From assembly GCA_040365065.1 (NCBI GenBank), contig BAABNI010000007.1, positions 1 to 64,000 on the forward strand: a stretch of DNA of 64,000 bases, in the 5' to 3' direction. Position numbers and translations under genes: made by a program. The notes beneath the pieces were generated by a model that was given only the letters and a program-made list of their open reading frames with translations, was not told the origin of the DNA and searched no databases. Of the stretch, positions 43,917 through 53,207 are shown piece after piece; the first letter of the stretch is position 1, and every line of letters begins with the position of its first letter. Origin of the DNA: Pelagadaptatus aseana. GTDB taxonomy: Bacteria > Pseudomonadota > Gammaproteobacteria > Pseudomonadales > Cellvibrionaceae.

Positions 43917-44252
43917 GTGGTACAGGTGGTTATTATTTCAAGTTCAACATCGAATACAAGCACGAACTCCGGTGACTGGGTGGTTTATATGATCGAGAGC
44001 AGTGACCACAGACTCTATACCGGCATCACCAATAATCTGCCCAAGCGCTGGAAGGCTCATACTGAAGGTAAAACCGGAGCCAAATTCTTTCGGGGCCGCA
44101 GTCCTTCGCAATTACTCTATGTCGAGACCAACCACGATCGCTCTTCTGCCAGCAAGCGCGAAGCCGCCATCAAGCAATTGAAGCGATCTGAAAAATTATT
44201 ACTTGTGGCAGAACAACGCGATCAAGACTGGCATCAGGTTTATTCCCTGTGA
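43917..44252 (+). CDS. YhbQ-like GIY-YIG domain protein
   Basis: 111 residues. The GIY-YIG motif appears as VVYMIES...LYTGITNNLPKRWKAH, with the UPF0213 continuation REAAIKQLKRSEKL. The start is given as GTG 43917, but GTG 43926 is also possible. The stop overlaps the GTG of thpR by 4 bp. Activity (DNA nicking in some relatives) is not established here. Confidence 0.85.
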   Translation: MVQVVIISSSTSNTSTNSGDWVVYMIESSDHRLYTGITNNLPKRWKAHTEGKTGAKFFRGRSPSQLLYVETNHDRSSASKREAAIKQLKRSEKLLLVAEQRDQDWHQVYSL

Positions 44253-44848
44253 AGCCACAAGTCTATCGATCGTTTATCGGCATTCCTGTCTGCGGCAAGG
44301 TCCATCAGGCACTCGATCAATGGCTAAACCTGCGCCAACAATTGTGCCAGAAGCATGACATCCCTCCCCCCATAAAAGAGCGGCAGATACCGGCTGAGAA
44401 CCGGCACCTTACCCTGCATTTTCTTGGCGACTTAACCCACCAACAACGGCAAACATTGCATCTGAATTTGCAGCAACATGTGACAACACAGCAGGCGTTT
44501 GATCTGGAGCTAAACCAGCTCTGTCATTTCCCCGATGCAAAATCTCCGATACTGGCTGCCACATGTGAAACGACACCTGAGCTGAAGAAGCTTTATTCAG
44601 CTACTACTTATGCCATTCAGAAAGCGGGGTTAAGTAGGTTAATGGGCAGCAAAGCATATCGTCCCCATATCACGCTGATCAGGGCCAAAGGAAAAGCCCT
44701 ACCGGACGAAAATACGCTATTGGAAACAATGGAAAAGTCCGGTATTTGCATGCCCTGCAATAAAGTCGTGCTCTATCAAAGTACAGTAACCTCAACGGGA
44801 AGCATTTATAACGAGATAAAGCACTATTGTTTAAAATCGAGACTTTGA
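44249..44848 (+). CDS. thpR: RNA 2',3'-cyclic phosphodiesterase ThpR-like
   Basis: 199 residues. Two HxTx motifs, ENRHLTLHFLG near 52 and RPHITLIRAK near 140, mark the 2H phosphoesterase (LigT) family, and FIGIPV starts the chain as usual. GTG start at 44249 overlaps the previous stop (GTGA). The palindromic repeat follows. Confidence 0.9.
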   Translation: MKPQVYRSFIGIPVCGKVHQALDQWLNLRQQLCQKHDIPPPIKERQIPAENRHLTLHFLGDLTHQQRQTLHLNLQQHVTTQQAFDLELNQLCHFPDAKSPILAATCETTPELKKLYSATTYAIQKAGLSRLMGSKAYRPHITLIRAKGKALPDENTLLETMEKSGICMPCNKVVLYQSTVTSTGSIYNEIKHYCLKSRL

Positions 44849-44933
44849 TCAGTTCTGATTACTTGCACGAGTCGGCTACAGGGCGCCACCTGGCATTGTG
44901 CAAACTTGAACCTGGCACAATCGAGTATGGGTG

Positions 44934-45027
44934 CCGGGGATAGGGGTTTTAGACCCTTACAGACAAGGATGTCTGTAAGGAGCCCCCATGGATGGGTTTA
45001 CGGCGTGTCTACAACCCCTATCTCCGG
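44934..45027. repeat. 94-bp palindromic repeat element
   Basis: Outer arms CCGGGGATAGGGGTTTTAGAC (44934-44954) and GTCTACAACCCCTATCTCCGG (45007-45027) are complementary but for two bases. Inside is a perfect hairpin CTTACAGACA-AGGA-TGTCTGTAAG (44956-44979) and CCCATGGATGGG. This resembles the intergenic REP/MITE-like repeats of marine gammaproteobacteria. It lies between convergent thpR and rlmKL. Confidence 0.7.
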
Positions 45028-45050
45028 TGGCCATACGGCATAAAATAAAC

Positions 45051-47213
45051 TTAGGGATGACGAATCAACCAACACTGATGAATCCGTTTGTTACGCTGAA
45101 AATCCGGATCCAGTGTCTTGTGGGTAATGTCTTCAATTTGATAATCGGCCAAGGCGGTCTCATCCAGCTTGAAACTGCGCAGATTATTGGAAAACACCAG
45201 AGTGCCTCCGGGCAGCAGCAAATCCATGCAACGCTTGATCATGGCGACGTGATCGCGCTGAACGTCCAACACCCCTTCCATTCGCTTGGAATTGGAAAAG
45301 CTGGGCGGGTCGAGCATGATCACATCAAAACCTTCACGACACTCTTTGAGCCACGTCAGGCAATCACTCTGAACCAGACGGTGCTGGGTGGTGGCAATAT
45401 TATTGGCCTGAAAATTCTTTTCCGCCCAGCGCAGGTAAGTCTTGGACATATCCACACTGACACTGCTGGCAGCGCCACCAAGAGCCGCATGCACGGTCGC
45501 TGTAGCGGTGTAACAGAACAGATTGAGAAAGCGTTTACCGCGCACCATCGAGCCAATCATTTTGCGCACCGGACGATGGTCGAGAAACAATCCCGTATCC
45601 AGGTATTCCCACAAATTCACCATTAAGGTGGCCGGCCCTTCTTTGACCGCTACCAGCGGATATTTCTGCTCGGCCTGACGCTCATACTGATCACGCCCAC
45701 GGTTGCGGCGACGCTGTTTAAAACTGATCCGCTCTTCGTCCACCTCCAGGGCCTCGGGTACGGCTGCAACGATTTCGTCAAAGCGTCTGGCCGCTTTATC
45801 TTCATCAATGCTTTTGGGGGCCGCGTATTCCTGTACATGGACATAACCGCCATCGGCCGGATCACCATAGAGGTCGATGGCCGCGGCATACTCAGGCATA
45901 TCGGCATCGTAGAGACGGTAGCAATGAATGTCTTCGCGCTTGACCCATTTCGCCAACTGTTTGCGATTCTTGCGCAGACGATTGGCCAGCATCTGACCAC
46001 CTTCTGAGAGCTTGGGCTGCTGCTTGGGCTCTGGTGGTGGCGCATCCACAAACTGCTCACTGCGGACATCAATCAATAACAGTTCACTGGGCAAGGGGCC
46101 ATTAAACAACTTGTACTTTTTACGGGCACGCAGCCCCATATGCTTGCCAAGCTCCGGATTGCCGGTAAACACAGCCGCCTGCCATCCCTCCAGCTCCTCG
46201 CGGCACTTGTCACCCAACAGCCGGTAGAGGGATTTCAATTCTTCCACCTCACCAAGGCGCTCACCGTAGGGCGGATTGGTGATCATCAAGCCCGGCTTGA
46301 GCACCTTATGGGTTGGCTTAACAAAGGCCTTCAGTGGCTTACAGGTAACCCGCACCAGATCATCAAAACCCGACTGGGTAATATTCGATTGCGCCGCCTG
46401 AATCACTCGTGGATCCTGATCGTATCCACGGATCTCGGGAATGTCGCGCGTTAGGCCATCGCGGTAACGCTGCAGGGCCTCATCACGCAGCTCCAACCAG
46501 ATATCGTTGCGGTGATTAAGCCAGCGCTCAAAGCCGAACTCGGCGCGGTCCACCCCCGGAGCGCAATCAGTAGCCATCATCGCCGCTTCGACCAAAATGG
46601 TTCCCGAACCGCACATGGGGTCGATCAGGGCACCGCCCTGCTCTGCAATGTGAGGCCAGCCGGCACGCAGCAGTATGGCCGCGGCCAGATTTTCTTTTAA
46701 GGGTGCCGCACCCTGTCGGGTACGGTACCCTCGGCGATGCAAGCTGTCGCCACTGAGGTCAATGCTGATGACCACCTTACCGCGACTGAGTCGGGCATTG
46801 ATCCGTAAATCCGGGTTGCGCTTGGCCACACTGGGGCGCTGCCCCCAGCTGTCGCGCATAAAGTCGACCACCGCATCCTTAACCCGCACAGCACCGAATT
46901 GGGTATTGCGAATAGCGCCACTGGTGCCAGTAAAATCCACCAGCAAAGTGCCCGTGGGGCTGAGGTGATCATCCCAATCGATACTTCGAGCGGCCTCATA
47001 GAGTGCGTCTGCCGAGTCGACCGGGAAACTGCCCAAAGGCAGAAATACCTTATTGGCAAGACGCGACCAGAGGCAGGCACGATAGGCGCCACGCTGATCT
47101 GTGGTGAAATAGACGCCAGCAACGGTTTCTCGAACCTCGGCAAATCCCAGCTGCTCCATCTCCGTTTTGAGCAAACCTTCCATGCCTTTGGGGCAGGTGG
47201 CGAAAAACTGCAT
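45051..47213 (-). CDS. rlmL: Bifunctional 23S rRNA methyltransferase RlmK/RlmL
   Basis: 720 residues (E. coli 702). The N-terminal THUMP domain and RlmL half have RNTQFGAVRVKDAVVDF, DLSGDSLHRRGYR, the SAM loop DPMCGSGTILVEAA and NPPYGERL. The RlmK half has YLDTGLFLDHRP..R, LNLFCYTATATVHA and DPPSFSNSKRMEGVLDVQRDH. It makes m7G2069 and m2G2445. I chose ATG 47213 (MQFFATCPKG), matching the family start, rather than one 30 bp upstream. Confidence 0.95.
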   Translation of the reverse strand: MQFFATCPKGMEGLLKTEMEQLGFAEVRETVAGVYFTTDQRGAYRACLWSRLANKVFLPLGSFPVDSADALYEAARSIDWDDHLSPTGTLLVDFTGTSGAIRNTQFGAVRVKDAVVDFMRDSWGQRPSVAKRNPDLRINARLSRGKVVISIDLSGDSLHRRGYRTRQGAAPLKENLAAAILLRAGWPHIAEQGGALIDPMCGSGTILVEAAMMATDCAPGVDRAEFGFERWLNHRNDIWLELRDEALQRYRDGLTRDIPEIRGYDQDPRVIQAAQSNITQSGFDDLVRVTCKPLKAFVKPTHKVLKPGLMITNPPYGERLGEVEELKSLYRLLGDKCREELEGWQAAVFTGNPELGKHMGLRARKKYKLFNGPLPSELLLIDVRSEQFVDAPPPEPKQQPKLSEGGQMLANRLRKNRKQLAKWVKREDIHCYRLYDADMPEYAAAIDLYGDPADGGYVHVQEYAAPKSIDEDKAARRFDEIVAAVPEALEVDEERISFKQRRRNRGRDQYERQAEQKYPLVAVKEGPATLMVNLWEYLDTGLFLDHRPVRKMIGSMVRGKRFLNLFCYTATATVHAALGGAASSVSVDMSKTYLRWAEKNFQANNIATTQHRLVQSDCLTWLKECREGFDVIMLDPPSFSNSKRMEGVLDVQRDHVAMIKRCMDLLLPGGTLVFSNNLRSFKLDETALADYQIEDITHKTLDPDFQRNKRIHQCWLIRHP

Positions 47214-47557
47214 CTCTTTCACAGATAACCTCAAGTTAATCAAATAGTTGGAGGGTATTATCCAAGTAAATTGTCCTCGATTATACCCTGCACATATAAC
47301 ATCACTGTCTTATATGCTTAATAATTCGTTCACAAACCGTTCCGGTTTTTGCTCTACTGAGCTTCCACTGCAGGCTTTACCCAAGTCTCAGAAGCTTAGA
47401 CAACTGCCCAAAAAGCAAAAATAAAAAACCCATATTTTCGGCAATTAAAACAAGGAACTATCCAGTAACACCCTGACCAAAACCACACTTTCACCTAATA
47501 GCTACCCATACAACTTGTACAGCTATAATTACAGCAACCAAAGAGGTGCTCTATCTG
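47214..47557. other. Control region between rlmL and rmf
   Basis: About 340 A+T-rich bp. A CTATAATT -10-like element at 47522-47530 (TATAAT 47524-47529) with no good -35 precedes rmf by 28 bp, which resembles stationary-phase (RpoS-type) promoters. No other gene or strong hairpin is seen. Confidence 0.4.
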
Positions 47558-47761
47558 ATGAAACGGCAAAAACGCAATCAAATCGAACGCGCTTTCAGCA
47601 AAGGTTATCAAGTAGGTATTGAAGGTCGTTCAAGAAATCTTTGCCCACACGAAAATGCAACCATCCGACAGAACTGGATCAATGGCTGGCGAGAAGGCCG
47701 GGAAGACCATTGGAATGGCTTTAACCGGGCCGCTCAAGCGCAAAAGATGACCAACTTTTAG
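47558..47761 (+). CDS. rmf: Ribosome modulation factor
   Basis: 67 residues, MKRQKRNQIERAFSKGYQ.GIEGRS...CP, matching E. coli RMF (55) closely. RMF pairs ribosomes into inactive 100S dimers in stationary phase. AGAGGTG precedes ATG 47558; an ATG 12 bp upstream is less likely. A terminator follows at 47831. Confidence 0.95.
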   Translation: MKRQKRNQIERAFSKGYQVGIEGRSRNLCPHENATIRQNWINGWREGREDHWNGFNRAAQAQKMTNF

Positions 47762-47830
47762 TAGAACAGAATTTTTCCCGGTTAATTTTAATCAACTGAA
47801 TACATCGATGATCGGTCATCAGCCGATTTA

Positions 47831-47852
47831 GGGGGCGTCCAGCCCCCTTTTT
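47831..47852 (+). terminator. Terminator after rmf
   Basis: GGGGGC-GTCCA-GCCCCC stem followed by five T, 70 bp past the rmf stop. Confidence 0.85.
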
Positions 47853-47911
47853 ATTGCCTGAGTTTTGTATCAGGGCTTTAACACTGGCTTTAATAGCCTC
47901 ACTCAAGATAG

Positions 47912-47954
47912 CTACCCATTAATGTGCTGAAGTCTATCCGTTAATATGCTGAAG
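47912..47954. repeat. Duplicated pyrD 3' end
   Basis: Two 21-bp copies, 47912-47932 and 47934-47954, identical at 18 of 21 positions. The right copy encodes the last residues QHING-stop of PyrD. The left copy, just past the stop, would encode the same peptide and stop in another frame. Confidence 0.7.
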
Positions 47955-48956
47955 GCTCCTGGCCATATCCACAATCAAATCCGGGCCGTGATAGATAAAG
48001 CCGCTGTAGATCTGCACCAGGCTGGCTCCTGCGTCAATTTTTTCCAGTGCATCGGCACCAGAACAGATACCCCCCACACCAATGATGGGCAGCTTGCCCT
48101 GCAGATTTTCAGCGAGCAGCTTGATCATGGTGGTGGAGCGATCTTTCACCGGAGCACCACTGAGGCCGCCGGCCTCTCCCGCCAGCGGATGGCCTGCCAC
48201 CTCTTCCCGTGAAATGGTGGTGTTGGTGGCAATCACACCATCGAGACCGGATTCCAGCAGGATTGTGCAAAATTCTGCGGCACCCTCGGCGTCCATATCC
48301 GGCGCAATTTTTACGGCAACCGGAACATAGCGTCCGGTTTTCTCATGCAGCTCGGTTTGCTTGGCCTTGATGGTGCCCAGCAGATTTTTCAAGCTGTCGC
48401 CAAACTGCAGGTCTCTCAACCCCGGCGTATTCGGAGAAGAGACGTTCACCGCAATGTAATCGGCATAGGGATAAACTGCGTCCATGCAAATCGCGTAGTC
48501 TTCGTCGGCACGCTCCACCGGAGTATCGAAGTTCTTTCCGATATTAATGCCCAGAACGCCATTAAAATTGCGTTTTTTAACCCGCTCAACCAGATGCTCA
48601 ACACCCTTATTGTTGAAGCCCATCCGGTTAATGATGCCCTCGTGCTCTGGCAAGCGGAACAGCCGTGGCTTGGGGTTGCCGGGCTGGGGTCGAGGTGTGA
48701 TGGTGCCGATTTCCACATGGCCAAAACCCAATTGGCCCAGCGCATTAAAGCAGTCACCGTTCTTATCAAGACCCGCGGCTAATCCGACCGGATTGGGAAA
48801 CGTGAGTCCCATCACCTCAACCGGGTTATTCGGAATATTTTTGGCAAACGGCCCTACCAGCCCAAGTCGGCCAGCCGCCCCCATCATATCGATGGTCAGT
48901 TCGTGAGCGGTTTCAGGGTCCAGACAGAACAGGGCTTTACGAATCAATTTGTACAT
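47934..48956 (-). CDS. pyrD: Dihydroorotate dehydrogenase (quinone), class 2
   Basis: 340 residues (E. coli 336). The N-terminal helices for membrane and quinone (MYKLIRKALFCLDPETAHELT) are present, so this is the class 2 enzyme. FMN/substrate motifs: GLAAGLDKNG, NRMGFNNKG, INIGKN, NVSSPNTPGLR (catalytic Ser), ATNTT, IGVGGI. It oxidises dihydroorotate in pyrimidine synthesis. ATG 48956, preceded by AAAGG, was chosen over longer in-frame starts. Confidence 0.95.
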   Translation of the reverse strand: MYKLIRKALFCLDPETAHELTIDMMGAAGRLGLVGPFAKNIPNNPVEVMGLTFPNPVGLAAGLDKNGDCFNALGQLGFGHVEIGTITPRPQPGNPKPRLFRLPEHEGIINRMGFNNKGVEHLVERVKKRNFNGVLGINIGKNFDTPVERADEDYAICMDAVYPYADYIAVNVSSPNTPGLRDLQFGDSLKNLLGTIKAKQTELHEKTGRYVPVAVKIAPDMDAEGAAEFCTILLESGLDGVIATNTTISREEVAGHPLAGEAGGLSGAPVKDRSTTMIKLLAENLQGKLPIIGVGGICSGADALEKIDAGASLVQIYSGFIYHGPDLIVDMARSLQHING

Positions 48957-49146
48957 GGGCGTGGCCTTTTCATGAGCAGAAAATCGGGGCAAGGATACTG
49001 TAAAGGTATTCTTGAGTCGACTGAATAGGAGTCCAGATAGCGCCATAGGTTCAATCCTTCCCCATTTTCACGGCTCACTCACATAGATCGACGCCCATCA
49101 CACTGACGGCTTACGCTTCTTAATCAATAATTTCTTTGTGGACATT

Positions 49147-49174
49147 TATAATATACGTATTTTCATATATTATA
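49147..49174 (+). promoter_or_regulatory. Operator-like inverted repeat upstream of acr3
   Basis: TATAATATA (49147-49155) and TATATTATA (49166-49174) are 9-bp inverted arms around a 10-bp spacer CGTATTTTCA. The A+T-rich symmetric layout fits an ArsR/SmtB-type operator 27 bp before the ATG. Confidence 0.5.
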
Positions 49175-49201
49175 TAAATCTTATATTAGGAGTATCTCTA
49201 C

Positions 49202-50230
49202 ATGGGACTATTTGAACGCTACCTGTCGGTATGGGTCACCCTCTGCATTGTTGTCGGAGTGGTTCTGGGCAATGTTTTCCCCGGCCTGTTCGAAACCATC
49301 GCCTCACTGGAATTTGCTCACGTCAATCTGGTGGTGGCAGTGCTTATCTGGGTAATGATTTACCCGATGATGGTTCAAATCGACTTTTCTTCCATTAAAG
49401 ACGTGGGAAGAAAACCCAAGGGATTGATCCTGACACTGGTGATCAACTGGCTGGTTAAACCCTTCAGTATGGCCTTTATGGGGTGGCTATTTTTTAAAGT
49501 TTTGTTTGCCCCATTAGTCGATCCACAAACCGCCAACGAATACATTGCCGGCATGATTCTGCTAGGCGTAGCCCCCTGCACTGCCATGGTGTTTGTCTGG
49601 AGCCAGCTCACCAAAGGCGATCCCAATTACACCCTGGTGCAGGTGTCGGTCAACGACATCATCATGGTGTTTGCCTTTGCCCCCATTGCCGGTTTCCTGC
49701 TGGGCATCAGCGACATTCAGGTGCCGTGGGAAACCCTGTTGTGGTCCGTGGTGCTTTATGTGCTTTTGCCTTTGATAGCAGGCGCGATAACTCGCCACTA
49801 CCTGCAGAACAATCACAGTGAAGTTCGTCTCCAGTCGTTTCTTGACAGTGCCAAACCCTGGTCGGTGGTGGGATTGCTGGGAACCGTGATTCTTTTGTTT
49901 GGCTTTCAGGCTCAAACCATCATCGCTCAACCGCAGACCATCGTTTTGATCGCCATTCCCTTGCTGATCCAAACCTATGGCATATTTGCAATTACCTATG
50001 GCGCGGCCAAGGCCATGAAACTGCCCCACAATATTGCCGCGCCTGCCAGCATGATTGGCACATCCAACTTCTTTGAACTGGCTGTCGCTGTGGCAATCTC
50101 TCTATTCGGACTTCACTCCGGCGCCGCTCTGGCGACGGTTGTCGGCGTACTGGTGGAAGTGCCGGTGATGCTCAGTCTGGTTCGTTTTGCCAACAAGACA
50201 CGGCACTGGTTTCCGGAAGATAATCGATGA
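49202..50230 (+). CDS. acr3: ACR3-family arsenite efflux pump
   Basis: 342 residues, about ten membrane segments. ACR3 landmarks: LNxxxxxLIWVMIYPMM, GVAPCTAMVFVWS (with the conserved Cys) and the ENFFELAVA-type motif (SNFFELAVA). It exports arsenite or antimonite by the proton-motive force. AGGAG precedes ATG 49202. Neither arsR nor arsC lies beside it, which is unusual. Confidence 0.92.
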   Translation: MGLFERYLSVWVTLCIVVGVVLGNVFPGLFETIASLEFAHVNLVVAVLIWVMIYPMMVQIDFSSIKDVGRKPKGLILTLVINWLVKPFSMAFMGWLFFKVLFAPLVDPQTANEYIAGMILLGVAPCTAMVFVWSQLTKGDPNYTLVQVSVNDIIMVFAFAPIAGFLLGISDIQVPWETLLWSVVLYVLLPLIAGAITRHYLQNNHSEVRLQSFLDSAKPWSVVGLLGTVILLFGFQAQTIIAQPQTIVLIAIPLLIQTYGIFAITYGAAKAMKLPHNIAAPASMIGTSNFFELAVAVAISLFGLHSGAALATVVGVLVEVPVMLSLVRFANKTRHWFPEDNR

Positions 50231-50257
50231 TTGCTAGCCGTGACACCCTGCCCAAAT

Positions 50258-50295
50258 AAAAAAGCCCCGCCATTGCATCAATGACGGGGCTTTTT
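50258..50295. terminator. Bidirectional terminator between acr3 and the wax synthase gene
   Basis: GCCCCGCCATTG/CAATGACGGGGC stem with one mismatch, six A on the left and five T on the right, serving both convergent genes. Confidence 0.88.
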
Positions 50296-50333
50296 ATCAG
50301 ATCAGGCCTTTTGATCAGACCCACTCTCTGCCA

Positions 50334-51923
50334 TTAGCTGCTGATAGCCGTAACACTCGCTTTACTCTTGGCAGGCTGTTTCTTCGCCGCTGGTTTTTTA
50401 GCCGCAGGCTTTTTGGCTGCCGCTTTCTTGGCTCGACCAGTAGGCGACTTGCCTTTGACCTGCTGACCATGTTCTCGGGCCGCAGCCAGCAGCGCATCAA
50501 ACTCTTCATTGATGCAGGTGCTGAAAAATGCCGGATCCGGCATCATGGCTCGACAACAGGTGACCGTAATCCACAGGGTACCATCGTAGCTGAAACCGGT
50601 AACATTCAATCCCGAACCGTCGAATGCCACAGAAACCGGCATAAACATCTGCATTTTGGCGCCCGCCAGATACAGAGGCACATTGGGTCCACGCACATTG
50701 GAAACAGTGACGTTACTGGTGTGACCAATGGTGTAGAACAGGGCCTTTTCCACCAGTGCGCCGGGCAATACGTTCAGCAACTGCGAGGGTAACTCGGCAC
50801 CCACAGAACTGCTGACCTTTTTGGTGGCTTTGGACTTGGCACCCACACGCATCAGGCGTTGAATCGGATTTTCAACGTCGGTAGCCAGAGAGGTGATAGC
50901 CAGACCAATTTGATTACCCACATCCTGACCTTTACCGGTACGGGTACTGATAGGCATCATTGCTGACATGCTGGCCTCAGGCAGCTCACCTTTGGCATCC
51001 AGATAGCGGCGCATGGCACCACCGGCAACCGTCAGGAAGATATCGTTGATGGTTACCGCCTCAACGTTCTGACGGATTTCCTGACAGGCGTCGAGGGAGA
51101 CACCGGTTGCATCCACCACCCGGTGTGGCGATACCCGCTGATTAAAACGGGTTTTGGGAATGCCATTTTTGGCATGCTCAGATTCGGTCGTGCTTTTCTC
51201 CTGGGCACCCAGCGAACGGGAAAGATATTGTTCCCCTGCTTCCAGAACTTTTGGACCATATTCTTTACCCAAGTCCACGGCCTTTCTACTGATGTTGACC
51301 GCCAGTTTGGATGCCGTTACCAGTTGATCGGCGCGATGGCCCACGGCGCGGGTTGCCAGCTCCAGAAAATTGGGCTCACGGTCGGTGATGATGGTGTGAC
51401 CTTCCATGCCGGCGGATTCAAATTCTGCCTGCAGAGAGTGAATGGCTTCAATCAGTTCAGCCCCCATCTGCCCGTCAATGGCCGCGTGGTGAAACTTGAT
51501 GTACAGGGCAAAACTGCCCGGGGCAATACCGGGAATATTATCCAGACGCTCAATGATGTAGGCCTCCCAAAGGGGCTTGGTCATATCCAGCGGACGCGAG
51601 TGAATTCGGGCAATCTGAATCATCAGCTGGCGCCAATCCCCCGGATGGGGCAGACCAATGTGGCGCACGTGGTACTCGATATCGATTTTCCCACCTTCAA
51701 TCCAGTAAGGACGATCCATATAAAAAGGCGGCTTAACCAAACGACGGCTGAAAACTTTGGATTTGTGCAACCGACTGGTAAAGAAATCCAGCACTTGTTT
51801 GAATCGAACTTTACCGCCCGGCGCGGTGGAAGGATCGTAGATCCCCATGGCGGCAACGTGCATATACTGGTTGCGCTTTTCCTGATTAAGGAACAGGTTA
51901 TCCATCCCGGATAATTGCTTCAT
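50334..51923 (-). CDS. Wax ester synthase/diacylglycerol acyltransferase (WS/DGAT)
   Basis: 529 residues. The catalytic HHxxxDG is HHAAIDG at about 145-151; the N-terminal half matches the WES_acyltransf domain and the second the DUF1298 domain (VSNVRGPNVPLYLAGA). It makes wax esters or triacylglycerol from acyl-CoA. From about residue 485 there is a Lys/Ala/Pro tail (AKKPAAKKPAAKK), like the histone-like tail of PhaF phasins, not usual in this family. It may bind DNA or the lipid body surface. ATG 51923. Confidence 0.93.
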   Translation of the reverse strand: MKQLSGMDNLFLNQEKRNQYMHVAAMGIYDPSTAPGGKVRFKQVLDFFTSRLHKSKVFSRRLVKPPFYMDRPYWIEGGKIDIEYHVRHIGLPHPGDWRQLMIQIARIHSRPLDMTKPLWEAYIIERLDNIPGIAPGSFALYIKFHHAAIDGQMGAELIEAIHSLQAEFESAGMEGHTIITDREPNFLELATRAVGHRADQLVTASKLAVNISRKAVDLGKEYGPKVLEAGEQYLSRSLGAQEKSTTESEHAKNGIPKTRFNQRVSPHRVVDATGVSLDACQEIRQNVEAVTINDIFLTVAGGAMRRYLDAKGELPEASMSAMMPISTRTGKGQDVGNQIGLAITSLATDVENPIQRLMRVGAKSKATKKVSSSVGAELPSQLLNVLPGALVEKALFYTIGHTSNVTVSNVRGPNVPLYLAGAKMQMFMPVSVAFDGSGLNVTGFSYDGTLWITVTCCRAMMPDPAFFSTCINEEFDALLAAAREHGQQVKGKSPTGRAKKAAAKKPAAKKPAAKKQPAKSKASVTAISS

Positions 51924-52064
51924 GATAATTTTGCTCTCTATCTGTTGTTATAAATGACCTTCCCCGGTCTGACCATACTGTTGTGATTATTGTTGTGTGT
52001 ACATAGCCGCCATTATACCTCCCAGGGGTAGATCTTAACAAATCTTAATGCGCCAAAATTTGAT

Positions 52065-53207
52065 TCAGACACGAAAAAATTCTTGTACCCGATCTTTTTC
52101 CCACATGGTGTCCTGATACCCAAGATCAAACAATTTATCGATAAAGGGTTTTTCAAACAGCAAATAACTGCTGGTAGAAGAGCCTCCGCCACTGGCACTG
52201 CCACCGGTTGAGCGCATAAACACACGAATGGTTTTTGGCATATAGCGCACACAGCGACCGGCAATCCTGTCCACCGGTTTGGAAGGTGAAATAATCAGGG
52301 TTTCTACCGGCTTCAGTAAGCGACCGTTGTACTCTCGTTGGTCTTCCGGAATGCGCGCCAGCAATTCATTGATCCGCTCCAGATGCTCAATATCGCCTTC
52401 GAGACTGTCGATAAAGGCACTACTGAAGAGATGCCCGAACACCTGAGCAATAGAGGGTGAGTGACGGGCTGATACCAACCGCTTATTCCACTGCACCGGA
52501 TTGCGGTTGTTACTGACACCGATCACAAACACCTTATCAGCCCCCATATGCAACGCCGGACTGATAGGTGCTACCTGACGCAATGCGCCATCGCCATAGT
52601 AATGCTCGCCAATTTTGCCAGCGGGGAAAATACCGGGAATGGCCGAAGAAGCCATCAGATGGTCCAGCGACAACTGCGCTTTTACACCCCGGCGACGATG
52701 GCGGTCCCACTCATTGATGGAGTCATTACCCTGAAAAAAACTGATCGACTCACCTGAGGTGTAATTCATGGCAGAAATACTGACGCCTTTGAGGTCACCG
52801 GCATCAATGCCCGTCTGCAATCGTTTGAAATCAATGTGCTCGGCCAGAAACTCCCGCAAAGGACTGTTATCGAGCAGCGCGATGGATTTCTTGCGGGCAA
52901 CCCCCTGATTGAACAGGGATAGAAACAGACGCCCGGCCCCTGCCAATAATGAAGCGACATCGGTTCTGAAAACATGGCTGGTGTTGAGATCCTTCCAGAG
53001 CTTGTTGAGATCCTCCACCGCCTCGTAAAAATGTCCCGAATGGGTCGCAAGAGCCAGAGCATTGAGGGCCCCGGCCGAGGTACCACAGATAATTGGAAAG
53101 GGATTGTGGGTGGATTTGGGCAAAAGCTCATTGAGCGCGGTCAGTACTCCGACTTGGTAGGCGGCCCGGGCGCCACCACCGGATAGAATCAAAGCGTTGT
53201 TGGCCAT
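52065..53207 (-). CDS. Patatin-like phospholipase
   Basis: 380 residues. Oxyanion loop LSGGGARAAYQVGVL (about 8-22), nucleophile elbow GTSAGALN (Ser about 44) and Asp in GDGALRQ near 207 give the Ser-Asp dyad. C-terminal part has a Gly/Ser-rich linker (GGSASGGGSSTSS). It would hydrolyse acyl esters of lipids. ATG 53207; no signal peptide. It lies next to the wax synthase gene, on the same strand, so storage-lipid turnover is plausible. Confidence 0.9.
   Translation of the reverse strand: MANNALILSGGGARAAYQVGVLTALNELLPKSTHNPFPIICGTSAGALNALALATHSGHFYEAVEDLNKLWKDLNTSHVFRTDVASLLAGAGRLFLSLFNQGVARKKSIALLDNSPLREFLAEHIDFKRLQTGIDAGDLKGVSISAMNYTSGESISFFQGNDSINEWDRHRRRGVKAQLSLDHLMASSAIPGIFPAGKIGEHYYGDGALRQVAPISPALHMGADKVFVIGVSNNRNPVQWNKRLVSARHSPSIAQVFGHLFSSAFIDSLEGDIEHLERINELLARIPEDQREYNGRLLKPVETLIISPSKPVDRIAGRCVRYMPKTIRVFMRSTGGSASGGGSSTSSYLLFEKPFIDKLFDLGYQDTMWEKDRVQEFFRV

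Noticed and set aside
43917..43988. Starting the GIY-YIG gene at the internal ATG 43989
   Set aside because: That would remove the WVVY part of the GIY motif, so an upstream GTG must be used.
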